From: Clostridiaceae bacterium
GTDB taxonomy: Bacteria > Bacillota > Clostridia > Oscillospirales > Acutalibacteraceae
DNA: 9,856 bases
Direction of reading: 5' to 3'
Assembly: GCA_016292705.1 (NCBI GenBank)
Contig: JAEDHZ010000041.1
Coordinates: 1-9,856 of the forward strand
A program made the translations under genes and the position numbers. This document shows positions 1-5,432 of the stretch, one piece after another. Positions within the stretch are counted from its first letter, which is position 1; each line of letters opens with the position of its first letter. The notes below the pieces were generated by a model. The model had not been told where the DNA came from. It saw only the letters and a program-made list of their open reading frames with translations, and searched no databases.

Positions 1-284
1 AGTACGGAGGTGTCTGCTTTCCGGCGCACATTGACCGTTCGTCATACAGCGTGATTTCCGCACTCGGAACATTTCCGCCCCAACTCAAGGTTTCCTGCTT
101 TGAGCTGACGCCGGATGCCGACGAAAAAGTTTATACCGAAAAATATCCGGCAACGCACGGAAAGATTATCCTGCGCAATTCCGATTCGCATTATCTTGAA
201 AATATGCGTCTGCCGGAAAACACGATTGAACTTGTTGAAAACAGCGCAGAGGCGCTTGTTGAATATCTGAACGGTAATTTTTAA
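1..284 (+). CDS. PHP-domain protein, C-terminal part (5' end outside window)
   Basis: The reading frame is open from base 3 and ends at TAA 282-284, giving about 93 residues of a C-terminus. The fragment starts with a glycine-rich stretch followed by PAHIDRSSYS and later carries NSDSHY. These fit the late metal-binding motifs (a His in AHIDR, and Asp/His in SDSH) of PHP-superfamily phosphoesterases, a family that includes histidinol-phosphate phosphatase and TrpH-like enzymes. PHP proteins bind two or three metal ions and hydrolyse phosphoesters; the substrate cannot be told from this piece. The downstream gene follows after 18 bases, so the two are probably co-transcribed. In Clostridia, PHP proteins with this kind of C-terminus are often found near iron-sulfur or hydrogenase-related genes; that context lies outside the window and is recollection, not observation. 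Confidence 0.75.
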   Translation, partial: YGGVCFPAHIDRSSYSVISALGTFPPQLKVSCFELTPDADEKVYTEKYPATHGKIILRNSDSHYLENMRLPENTIELVENSAEALVEYLNGNF

Positions 285-302
285 CATATTGGAGTGGTAA
301 TA

Positions 303-749
303 ATGAAAAGAGCAGAGAAAGCAAGGGAATTTTTTTTGTCCGGATTGAATTGTTCTCAGTCGGTTGTTGCAGCGTTTTCCGATATTCTCGGACTTTCAGA
401 AAACGCTGCGGCAAGGCTTTCAACGGGTCTCGGCGGCGGAGTCGGAAGACAGCGTGAGGTCTGCGGAACGGTTTCCGGGGCGGCAATGGTTCTGGGCTTT
501 GTTTTCGGCGGTGATGACGCAACGCAGAAAGCAAAAGCTTATGAAAAGGTACGCGAATTTTCCGAAGAGTTCAAAAAGCGTAACCGTTTCATAGTCTGCC
601 GTCAGTTGCTCGGTCTGGATGAAAGCGTCAAGGAAAGCTCAACACCGGACGAAAGAACAGCGGAGTATTACAAAAAGCGCCCCTGCGTTGAGCTTGTCTC
701 TGACGCAGCGGAAATTCTGGAGGCTATGCTTTGTGAAAACAATCCGTAA
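303..749 (+). CDS. C_GCAxxG_C_C family (redox-active cysteine) protein
   Basis: The protein has 148 residues, has no signal peptide and is probably cytoplasmic. It matches the C_GCAxxG_C_C family, named for its spaced cysteines. Here I see Cys17 in LNCSQSV, a glycine-rich segment GLGGGVGRQ (43-50), Cys54-Gly55 in VCGTVSGA, then Cys99 in VCRQLLG, Cys128 in RPCVELV, plus Cys144. The family is proposed to be redox active or to bind a cluster or metal, but no reaction is settled. I chose ATG 303 because GGAG at 291-294 sits 8 bases upstream; the in-frame GTG at 294 overlaps that site and lacks its own. The gene lies 18 bases after the PHP gene and its 3' end overlaps queH by 17 bases, implying an operon with translational coupling. 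Confidence 0.85.
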   Translation: MKRAEKAREFFLSGLNCSQSVVAAFSDILGLSENAAARLSTGLGGGVGRQREVCGTVSGAAMVLGFVFGGDDATQKAKAYEKVREFSEEFKKRNRFIVCRQLLGLDESVKESSTPDERTAEYYKKRPCVELVSDAAEILEAMLCENNP

Positions 750-1386
750 CTATCAGAAAGAGCTTGAAAAAATAATTGAGGAGAACAAAAAAAACGGCAT
801 TGTACCGTCTTTGTTGTTGCATTCCTGCTGTGCTCCGTGCAGCAGCTATTGCCTTGAATATCTCTCTCAACATTTCAGAATCACCGTGCTTTACTATAAC
901 CCCAACCTCTATCCTGCTGAGGAATATGACCGCAGAGTCGGTGAGCAAAAAAGACTTATTTCTGCTCTCCCTGCAAAATATCCTGTTTCCCTCGTTGAAA
1001 TGAGAGGCGAACCTGAGGAGTTTTATTCCGCAGTCAAAGGTCTTGAACAGGCAGGAGAGGGCTCGGAGCGCTGCTTCGCCTGCTTCAGACTGCGTCTTGA
1101 ACGGGCTGCACGGTACGCAGAGGAAAACGGCTTTGATTATTTCACGACAACACTTACGATAAGTCCGCTCAAAAATGCACAGAAGCTCAACGAAATCGGT
1201 GAAGAAGCAGGAAGAAAATTCGGAATCCGTCACCTTCCCTCCGACTTCAAAAAGAAAAACGGCTACAAGCGCTCCGTTGAGCTTTCAACGGATTACGGTC
1301 TTTACAGACAAGATTACTGCGGCTGCATTTTTTCAAAGCGTGAACGGGAACATGGAAAACAACTCAGAACTCAATCCGGACAGTAA
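733..1386 (+). CDS. queH: Epoxyqueuosine reductase QueH
   Basis: The 217-residue protein belongs to the QueH (former DUF208) family, which reduces epoxyqueuosine to queuosine in the wobble position of GUN-anticodon tRNAs. It replaces the cobalamin-dependent QueG. Visible motifs are HSCCAPCSSY (Cys32, Cys33, Cys36), YYNPNLYP (54-61), ERCFACFRLRLE (Cys114, Cys117), TTTLTISPLKN (138-148) and DYCGCIFS (Cys196, Cys198). The N-terminal CC, the CxxC and the CxC are the family's iron-sulfur and iron ligands. Length is typical. The start is GTG 733, with GGAGG at 719-723 nine bases upstream; longer in-frame starts lie inside the preceding gene and would add an unrelated basic N-terminus. The 17-base overlap with the upstream gene suggests coupled translation. 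No terminator is visible after the stop before the next promoter at 1401. Confidence 0.93.
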   Translation: MKTIRNYQKELEKIIEENKKNGIVPSLLLHSCCAPCSSYCLEYLSQHFRITVLYYNPNLYPAEEYDRRVGEQKRLISALPAKYPVSLVEMRGEPEEFYSAVKGLEQAGEGSERCFACFRLRLERAARYAEENGFDYFTTTLTISPLKNAQKLNEIGEEAGRKFGIRHLPSDFKKKNGYKRSVELSTDYGLYRQDYCGCIFSKREREHGKQLRTQSGQ

Positions 1387-1400
1387 AAACCGATACAATA

Positions 1401-1430
1401 TTGACATAGTATATTCAGTAAGTATATAAT
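1401..1430 (+). promoter_or_regulatory. Sigma-A promoter for the DUF2804 gene
   Basis: TTGACA at 1401-1406 and TATAAT at 1425-1430 are both perfect consensus hexamers, separated by 18 bases. The predicted transcript starts near 1437 and has a leader of about 46 bases, ending in a strong AAGGAGG (1468-1474) placed 8 bases before ATG 1483. A short hairpin, GCCTT-TGC-AAGGC at 1453-1465, lies just before that ribosome site. The promoter begins only 15 bases after the queH stop. Confidence 0.85.
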
Positions 1431-1482
1431 TAAGGAAAGATTTAACAGTCTTGCCTTTGCAAGGCTCAAGGAGGAAATACTT

Positions 1483-2544
1483 ATGACATTTTATGATGTG
1501 CTTTCCGAAAAAAGGAAAGCCGTTCCCACCCCGGAAAATGTTGTTGACGCAAACGGCAACGCATATTTCGGAACCTTTGACAAGGAATTTGAACACATGG
1601 ACTTTCTCAAAGTCAACAAGCCTTCAAAGTTCCCGAACGCACTCAACAAAGTAAAACTCACCCTTTGGGAAGCCGTTGAGCTTAATCTCAAGGAAATCAT
1701 CGTTCTCACCGCTGTTTGCGATATGGGCGTTTTCGGAACAGGTCTTACTCTTGTCTATGACAAAAAGAGCAAGAAAGTCACAAAGTTCCAGGATATGTTC
1801 CCGAAGAGCAGTGCCGTAATTTCAAAAACGCTCCTCAACGGTGATGCTTCCGAATCAAGGGGAAAGAATGTTGTTCTCAAATGTGTCAATCACTTTGAAA
1901 AAGGTCAGGCCTTTGTAACCGGCAGTGCAAAGGACGCAAAGAACGGCAGTTCTGTCAGCTATGATGTTGAGCTCAACCGTGTTTCGCTTCCGAGCATTGT
2001 TTCAATTCCGTTCGGCAAAAACCGTCCGCTGTATTCACAGAAAGACCTTTTCAAGCTCTCGGGCTGGGTGGAGTTCAACGGCGTCAGGTATGAAACAGAC
2101 GAGGAAAGCACTGCAATTATCGACGACCACAGAGGCTACTATCCCTATGTTGCCCATTACGACTGGGTTACCACCATGGGCAAGATGGACATAAACGGCG
2201 AGAGAAAGTTCTTCGGCTTCAACCTCACAAGGAATCAGTCAATCAACCAGGACGATTATAACGAAAACCTCATCTGGTTTGAGGGCAACACAACGCTTTT
2301 GACCCCCGTACGCTTTGAGCATCCGGAGTATAACAAGTGGCACATTTTCGATGAGCACGGAATGGTTGACATCATCTTCGACATCGGAGACCGCTTCATC
2401 ATGCGTGTTGCTGCCGGAATCATTGACATCAACTATCATGTTACTTTCGGAACACTTTCAGGCTTTGTCTGCGACCCGGACGGAAACAAGTATATTCTTG
2501 ACGGAATGAGCGGAATCGGTGAGGATAAGAGCCTGAGATTCTGA
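1483..2544 (+). CDS. DUF2804 domain-containing protein
   Basis: The protein has 353 residues, no signal peptide and no membrane segment, so it is expected in the cytoplasm. It fits the DUF2804 family in length and in its C-terminal half: DDHRGYYPY (214-222), HYDW (225-228), a glycine and aromatic segment FFGFNLTRNQS (243-253), NENLIWFEG (260-268), LTPVRFE (273-279), W286 and a following G-V-D-x-x-F pattern (293-299). DUF2804 has no established biochemical role. Its beta-rich, tryptophan-containing pattern resembles lipocalin-like proteins, which is only a suggestion. The gene stands alone between a consensus promoter and a terminator, so it is independently expressed, probably at a good level given its promoter and ribosome site. 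ATG 1483 is supported by AAGGAGG at 1468-1474. Confidence 0.8.
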   Translation: MTFYDVLSEKRKAVPTPENVVDANGNAYFGTFDKEFEHMDFLKVNKPSKFPNALNKVKLTLWEAVELNLKEIIVLTAVCDMGVFGTGLTLVYDKKSKKVTKFQDMFPKSSAVISKTLLNGDASESRGKNVVLKCVNHFEKGQAFVTGSAKDAKNGSSVSYDVELNRVSLPSIVSIPFGKNRPLYSQKDLFKLSGWVEFNGVRYETDEESTAIIDDHRGYYPYVAHYDWVTTMGKMDINGERKFFGFNLTRNQSINQDDYNENLIWFEGNTTLLTPVRFEHPEYNKWHIFDEHGMVDIIFDIGDRFIMRVAAGIIDINYHVTFGTLSGFVCDPDGNKYILDGMSGIGEDKSLRF

Positions 2545-2606
2545 TGTCTTTGTTCCTTTGCCTGAAAAGTCAGGTATAAAAGATACCAAGTATATATGCA
2601 ACAAAC

Positions 2607-2641
2607 AAAAAAGAGCCCGTCAAAAACGACCGGCTCTTTTT
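2607..2641. terminator. Bidirectional rho-independent terminator
   Basis: GAGCC (2613-2617) pairs with GGCTC (2632-2636), and GTC (2619-2621) pairs with GAC (2628-2630) across a C-C mismatch, with loop AAAAAC. Six A residues precede the stem and five T residues follow it, so it gives a U-tail on both strands. It lies between two convergent genes, 62 bases after the DUF2804 stop and 6 bases after the stop of the minus-strand small secreted protein, and can serve both. Confidence 0.88.
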
Positions 2642-2647
2642 GTGTGG

Positions 2648-2992
2648 TTATTTTAATTTCAATAAGTTGTTCTCTTCCAGAAGTGTTCTGAACTTTGCTG
2701 AAATCTCATTGGCAAAATCAGCAAGCTTTCCGAATAAATCACGGATAGTTTTTGTGATTTTTTCAAGAAAAGACATTTTCTTGTCTATGTCGTGTTCCTC
2801 TCCGATATCAACAAGCTCATCTCCGATTACTTCTGAGATTGCGTTTTCAATCGGACTTTTGGTTTCAAGGGTGGTGTCTGCAGACGGCTCAACATAGGAA
2901 AGATTGGTTTCCGTTTCCTCTGCAAAGCCGACAACGGCAACCGAGCATAAGAGAACAAGAACGCAAAGAAAAGCGCAAAATGATTTTTTCAT
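2648..2992 (-). CDS. Small secreted protein, function unknown
   Basis: I do not recognise a family. The 114-residue product begins MKKSF, followed by a hydrophobic core (about residues 6-23) and a likely signal peptidase I site after GFA24. Mature length would be about 90 residues. The segment from 25 to 70 is strongly acidic and rich in Glu, Asp, Ser and Thr. Residues 71-113 look like one long amphipathic helix with alternating Lys/Glu/Asp and Leu/Phe/Ile. Cys16 is not in a proper lipobox (VLLC), so it is probably not a lipoprotein. I chose the ATG at 2992 because AGGG (plus-strand 3002-3005) lies 9 bases upstream; the in-frame ATG at 3001 directly abuts that site. It lies downstream of mtnN on the same strand but has its own promoter, and it ends at a shared terminator. 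Confidence 0.72.
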   Translation of the reverse strand: MKKSFCAFLCVLVLLCSVAVVGFAEETETNLSYVEPSADTTLETKSPIENAISEVIGDELVDIGEEHDIDKKMSFLEKITKTIRDLFGKLADFANEISAKFRTLLEENNLLKLK

Positions 2993-3033
2993 TGATATCA
3001 TCCCTATCGTTTTATTAATAAAGTGTTAATTTT

Positions 3034-3062
3034 ATTATATCAATGAAAACATTGTTTGGCAA
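3034..3062 (-). promoter_or_regulatory. Sigma-A promoter for the small secreted protein gene
   Basis: On the minus strand TTGCCA (3062-3057) is followed after 17 bases by a perfect TATAAT (3039-3034). The predicted start is near 3027, giving a leader of about 35 bases. The 12-bp AT palindrome TTTATTAATAAA (3011-3022) lies just inside the transcript. No mtnN terminator is visible between 3072 and this promoter, so readthrough from mtnN is also possible. Confidence 0.75.
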
Positions 3063-3071
3063 TACCTTTTG

Positions 3072-3755
3072 TTAAATTTTTGCTACAAACTCCAACAAAA
3101 TGTCAGAAAGATGGCTTTCCGCCTTGTTGTTCATTTCTCTGTAGTCTTCAACGGAGGAATCGTCTGCGTCATCGCTGATTTTTCGGACGGAAAGAAAAGG
3201 AACGCCGCATTTTTCGCAAACGCAGGCAATTGCCGCTGTTTCCATATCGAACGCACAGATTCCGAACTTTTCCCTAAAGAGCTTTTTCTTTTCGCTGTCG
3301 GAAAGGAAGATATCGCCTGTTCCGAATTTTCCGCTCCTGATTCCGCCGAGGGAAAGCAGCTTTTCGAGCAGTTGCTTGTCCGCCTTGTGGACAGATATAT
3401 CGCCGTCCGGCTTTATGCCGAGCTCATAGCCGATGGCAGTCAGGTCAAAGTCACATTCCGTGAAGCTTTCACCTGCAACAATGTCTCCCCGGCGTAGTTG
3501 GCTGATTGCTCCGGAAAGACCGGCATTGAGAATGATATCGACATTCTTGTTGAGAATGAGGCCTGAAGCCGCAAAAGCGGCATTGACTTTTCCGATTCCG
3601 CTTTCAACAGCAATGATCTCAAGGTCTTTATAATTGAACGAAAGACAGTTTTGCGAAAAGAGCTTTCCTTTTTTTGCGCCAAAGGTTTCAGCCGCCTTTT
3701 CAAAGGGTTTATACTCCATTTCGTCAGCAAAAACAATTCCGACAGTTTTTTTCAT
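3072..3755 (-). CDS. mtnN: 5'-methylthioadenosine/S-adenosylhomocysteine nucleosidase
   Basis: The 227-residue protein is a nucleoside phosphorylase-fold hydrolase. Enzymes of this type cleave adenine from 5'-methylthioadenosine and S-adenosylhomocysteine, removing by-products of SAM use and feeding methionine salvage and homocysteine recycling. Motifs: GIVFADEMEYKPF (6-18; Glu14 aligns with the E. coli MTAN Glu12), SGIGKVNAA (52-60), LNAGLSGAI (76-84), GTGDIF (145-150), FDMETAAIA (169-177, the substrate-binding Met-Glu pair) and RKISDDAD (191-198), where Asp195 matches the catalytic acid. Length is normal. ATG 3755 has AGAGGA (plus-strand 3765-3770) nine bases upstream. A consensus promoter lies at 3830-3859. 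A related hydrolase such as futalosine hydrolase is possible, but motif spacing and length fit MTAN better. Confidence 0.88.
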   Translation of the reverse strand: MKKTVGIVFADEMEYKPFEKAAETFGAKKGKLFSQNCLSFNYKDLEIIAVESGIGKVNAAFAASGLILNKNVDIILNAGLSGAISQLRRGDIVAGESFTECDFDLTAIGYELGIKPDGDISVHKADKQLLEKLLSLGGIRSGKFGTGDIFLSDSEKKKLFREKFGICAFDMETAAIACVCEKCGVPFLSVRKISDDADDSSVEDYREMNNKAESHLSDILLEFVAKI

Positions 3756-3829
3756 AATTGGTTTTCCTCTTTCAAAAGCATTGATTTGTTCCGTATTCCT
3801 GCGTTTTTTTCGGTATTCGGAGCCTTTAC

Positions 3830-3859
3830 ATTATATTACGGTTTTTCCGCCGCTGTCAA
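3830..3859 (-). promoter_or_regulatory. Sigma-A promoter for mtnN
   Basis: On the minus strand a perfect TTGACA (3859-3854) and a perfect TATAAT (3835-3830) are 18 bases apart. The predicted transcript starts near 3823, giving a leader of about 68 bases before ATG 3755. No riboswitch-like structure is obvious in that leader. Its -35 box overlaps the proposed -35 of the divergent noncoding RNA promoter. Confidence 0.82.
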
Positions 3860-3881
3860 CAAAAAAAAACAAGCATAAAAT
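3853..3881 (+). promoter_or_regulatory. Probable promoter of the structured noncoding RNA
   Basis: CTGTCA (3853-3858, four of six consensus) and TAAAAT (3876-3881, five of six) are 17 bases apart, with an A-tract (3861-3869) in the spacer. The predicted start is near 3887-3889, exactly where the first hairpin of the RNA begins. The -35 is the near-complement of the mtnN -35 on the other strand, so the two promoters are back to back on the same bases. Confidence 0.5.
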
Positions 3882-3886
3882 GAAGT

Positions 3887-4113
3887 GACCGCTGTTTATC
3901 GGTCGTGCAGTTTTGAAATTGTCCGAAGAATCAGCGGTTACGGACCGCAGGTAAAAACAGCAATGTCTGCGGTACACGCTTTTGCGGCGGAAGCTATTGG
4001 CGACAGCTTTGTCCGTGGGGAACCGATATTGCTGCCCGAAGGCTTTGACTTCGGGCAAGCCGCCGCTTTATATATATTGGGAAACTGCCGCAACGGCGGT
4101 TTCCTTTGTTTTG
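3887..4113 (+). ncRNA. Structured noncoding RNA of about 225 nt, family unassigned
   Basis: No convincing protein is encoded here, but the plus strand is dense in paired elements. H1: GACCG 3887-3891 with CGGTC 3900-3904. H2: GTCCG 3921-3925 with CGGAC 3941-3945. H3: ACCGCAG 3944-3950 with CTGCGGT 3967-3973, sharing two bases with H2. H4: GCGGCGG 3984-3990 with CCGCCGC 4060-4066, enclosing H5 (AAGCT 3991-3995 with AGCTT 4005-4009) and H6 (GCCCGAAG 4034-4041 with CTTCGGGC 4049-4056), a three-way-junction layout. The terminator hairpin follows at 4080-4104. The H1 loop CTGTTT (3892-3897) can pair with AAACAG (3955-3960) in the H3 loop. The RNA is flanked by a promoter and its own terminator and does not lead into any plus-strand gene, so it is a stand-alone RNA rather than a riboswitch. 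I see no hallmark of 6S RNA, tmRNA, SRP RNA or RNase P RNA. The raiA-type RNA of Clostridia is the known family I would test first. Pairing was found by eye, without energy calculation. Confidence 0.7.
4080..4113 (+). terminator. Rho-independent terminator of the noncoding RNA
   Basis: GGAAACTGCCG (4080-4090) pairs over 11 positions (one T-G) with CGGCGGTTTCC (4094-4104) around a CAA loop, and TTTGTTTT follows. The upstream flank has no A-run, so it acts only on the plus strand, where no protein gene needs it. This is the strongest single argument that a plus-strand RNA is made here. Confidence 0.85.
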
Positions 4114-4117
4114 CTCC

Positions 4118-4153
4118 AAAAACGGCCTGCCACCGTGAGAGGAGGCAGACCGT
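4118..4153 (-). terminator. Rho-independent terminator of the AI-2E/YtvI-type gene
   Basis: On the minus strand ACGGTCTGCC (4153-4144) pairs with GGCAGGCCGT (4131-4122) over ten positions including one G-T, followed by a T-run ending near 4118. It begins 7 bases after the stop codon of the minus-strand membrane protein. It lies tail to tail with the noncoding RNA terminator, only a few bases apart. Confidence 0.85.
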
Positions 4154-4160
4154 CGAATGA

Positions 4161-5432
4161 TTATTTTTTCTTTCCAAATTTTCTTTCTTTGGGAGCAGCT
4201 TTTTTTGTCTTGTCTTCTTCCGGAGAATCTTCTTCTTTTTCTTCTGAATCCTTTGTCGCTTCCGCTTTGATCCTTACCGGAGACTTCCAGATGTTGATGA
4301 TACCCTCATCATTGAGCAGCTTGAGCATAATGACGAGAATCGGTGTGACAAACATTCCGAGAACACCGAAAATTTTGAGTCCGAGGTAAAGGGATGCAAT
4401 GGTAACAATCGGCGAAAGACCGAGCTGACCGGCAACAAGTTTCGGTTCGGCAATCTGGCGGATGATGGTTATAACGGCATAAAGGACAAGCAGCCCGATT
4501 CCAAGACTGACATCTCCGGTAATGAGCGAATATGCCGCCCACGGAATGAGCACTGTTCCGGTTCCGAGAACGGGTATGATGTCAACAATCGCCGTACCTG
4601 CAGCAATGAGCATGATGTATGACGAAGAGAAGATGCCGAGCAGCTTGAGAACGGTAAGTCCGACTGCAACCTCAAGGAAGGTGATGAGCATAATGAGAAG
4701 ATATGCTTTACCCATTTTTCCGAGTGAGGTGCGCAGAATGTTCTTTGCCCTTGAAAGATCCTTGCGCCTGTGTTCCGGGAACTGGCAAACAATGAACTCC
4801 TTGATTTCAGCAAATTCAGAGGTCATGAAGCAGCACGCAATGATTGAGATGAGGACAGAAATCAGAATTGACGGGAGCTGTTTTGCTGTGGAAATCACGC
4901 CGGAGAGCGGGCCTGTGATCCAAGAAAACTCAAATTTTTCCCCTATGCTTGAGGTGATTGTGCTCGGAAGACGGTTGCTTTCGCCTGCTATTGATTCACG
5001 GATGCCCGAAAAAAGGTTTGCGGTGCTTTCCTTGAGCGTTTTGGAAATGAATTCCGGAAGCGAGGAGATGAGATTCATCAGCCATGTTTCAATATTGTTG
5101 ACAACCTCGTCAAGATTCTTGAGCTGTGCCGTAATGTATGCAACAAAGTCCTTGATTTCGTTAAAGATACGGACACCGACGAGTGAAACGAGCGCAACAA
5201 CAATGAAAATTGCAAGGAACACGCAAAGTCCTGAGGCAAGTCCGTTTTTGAAACGGGCTTTTTCAACGAGAAAGTTTTTGGGTTTTTGAAGAATTGCCGC
5301 AAAAACAAATGCAATTGCAAACGGAAAACAGACGCTCAGAGCATATCTGACAACCAGAAAACCGATCACAGCAATGATCGCAAAATAAAGCACATTGATT
5401 ATTGCCTTTTTCCTTTTTTCAACTTCTTGCAT
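4161..5432 (-). CDS. AI-2E family / YtvI-type integral membrane protein
   Basis: The 423-residue protein has the plan of the AI-2E (PerM, UPF0118) family: two N-terminal hydrophobic segments (about 11-28 and 31-48), another at 65-88, a long extracytoplasmic-type amphipathic region (90-180), then hydrophobic segments around 185-203, 243-265, 272-300, 309-325 and 340-372. Conserved family signatures are DIIPVLGTGTVLIPW (284-298), EPKLVAGQLGLSP (329-341) and SLYLGLKIFGVLGM (347-360). Members are proposed to export small solutes or autoinducer-2; some Firmicute homologues, such as YtvI, are linked to sporulation. The substrate cannot be inferred here. The last 40 residues form an unusual Lys/Glu-rich soluble tail, probably cytoplasmic. 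ATG 5432 has AGAGG nine bases upstream on the minus strand. It appears monocistronic and has a clear terminator. Confidence 0.88.
   Translation of the reverse strand: MQEVEKRKKAIINVLYFAIIAVIGFLVVRYALSVCFPFAIAFVFAAILQKPKNFLVEKARFKNGLASGLCVFLAIFIVVALVSLVGVRIFNEIKDFVAYITAQLKNLDEVVNNIETWLMNLISSLPEFISKTLKESTANLFSGIRESIAGESNRLPSTITSSIGEKFEFSWITGPLSGVISTAKQLPSILISVLISIIACCFMTSEFAEIKEFIVCQFPEHRRKDLSRAKNILRTSLGKMGKAYLLIMLITFLEVAVGLTVLKLLGIFSSSYIMLIAAGTAIVDIIPVLGTGTVLIPWAAYSLITGDVSLGIGLLVLYAVITIIRQIAEPKLVAGQLGLSPIVTIASLYLGLKIFGVLGMFVTPILVIMLKLLNDEGIINIWKSPVRIKAEATKDSEEKEEDSPEEDKTKKAAPKERKFGKKK

Noticed and set aside
619..732. N-terminal extension of queH to an ATG at 619
   Set aside because: The extension lies inside the C_GCAxxG_C_C coding region, is basic and low in family likeness, and GGAGG is correctly spaced only for GTG 733.
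724..1233. 169-codon minus-strand frame opposite queH
   Set aside because: QueH has all its family motifs on the plus strand; the reverse frame has no recognisable domain or start signal.
3887..4113. Assignment of the RNA to 6S, tmRNA, SRP or RNase P RNA
   Set aside because: The multi-hairpin layout lacks the long bulged rod of 6S, the tag frame and tRNA-like ends of tmRNA, the conserved SRP helix 8 loops, and the GAGGAAAGTCC-like core of RNase P.
3885..4160. Plus-strand 91-codon open frame over the intergenic region
   Set aside because: It starts at a GTG without a ribosome site, runs through two terminator hairpins and several inverted repeats, and its translation resembles no protein family. 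The structured RNA explains the sequence better.
4522..5289. 255-codon plus-strand frame opposite the membrane protein gene
   Set aside because: It is the antisense shadow of a well-supported AI-2E family gene. Its translation is Ser/Arg/Met-rich with no motif, and it has no ribosome site.
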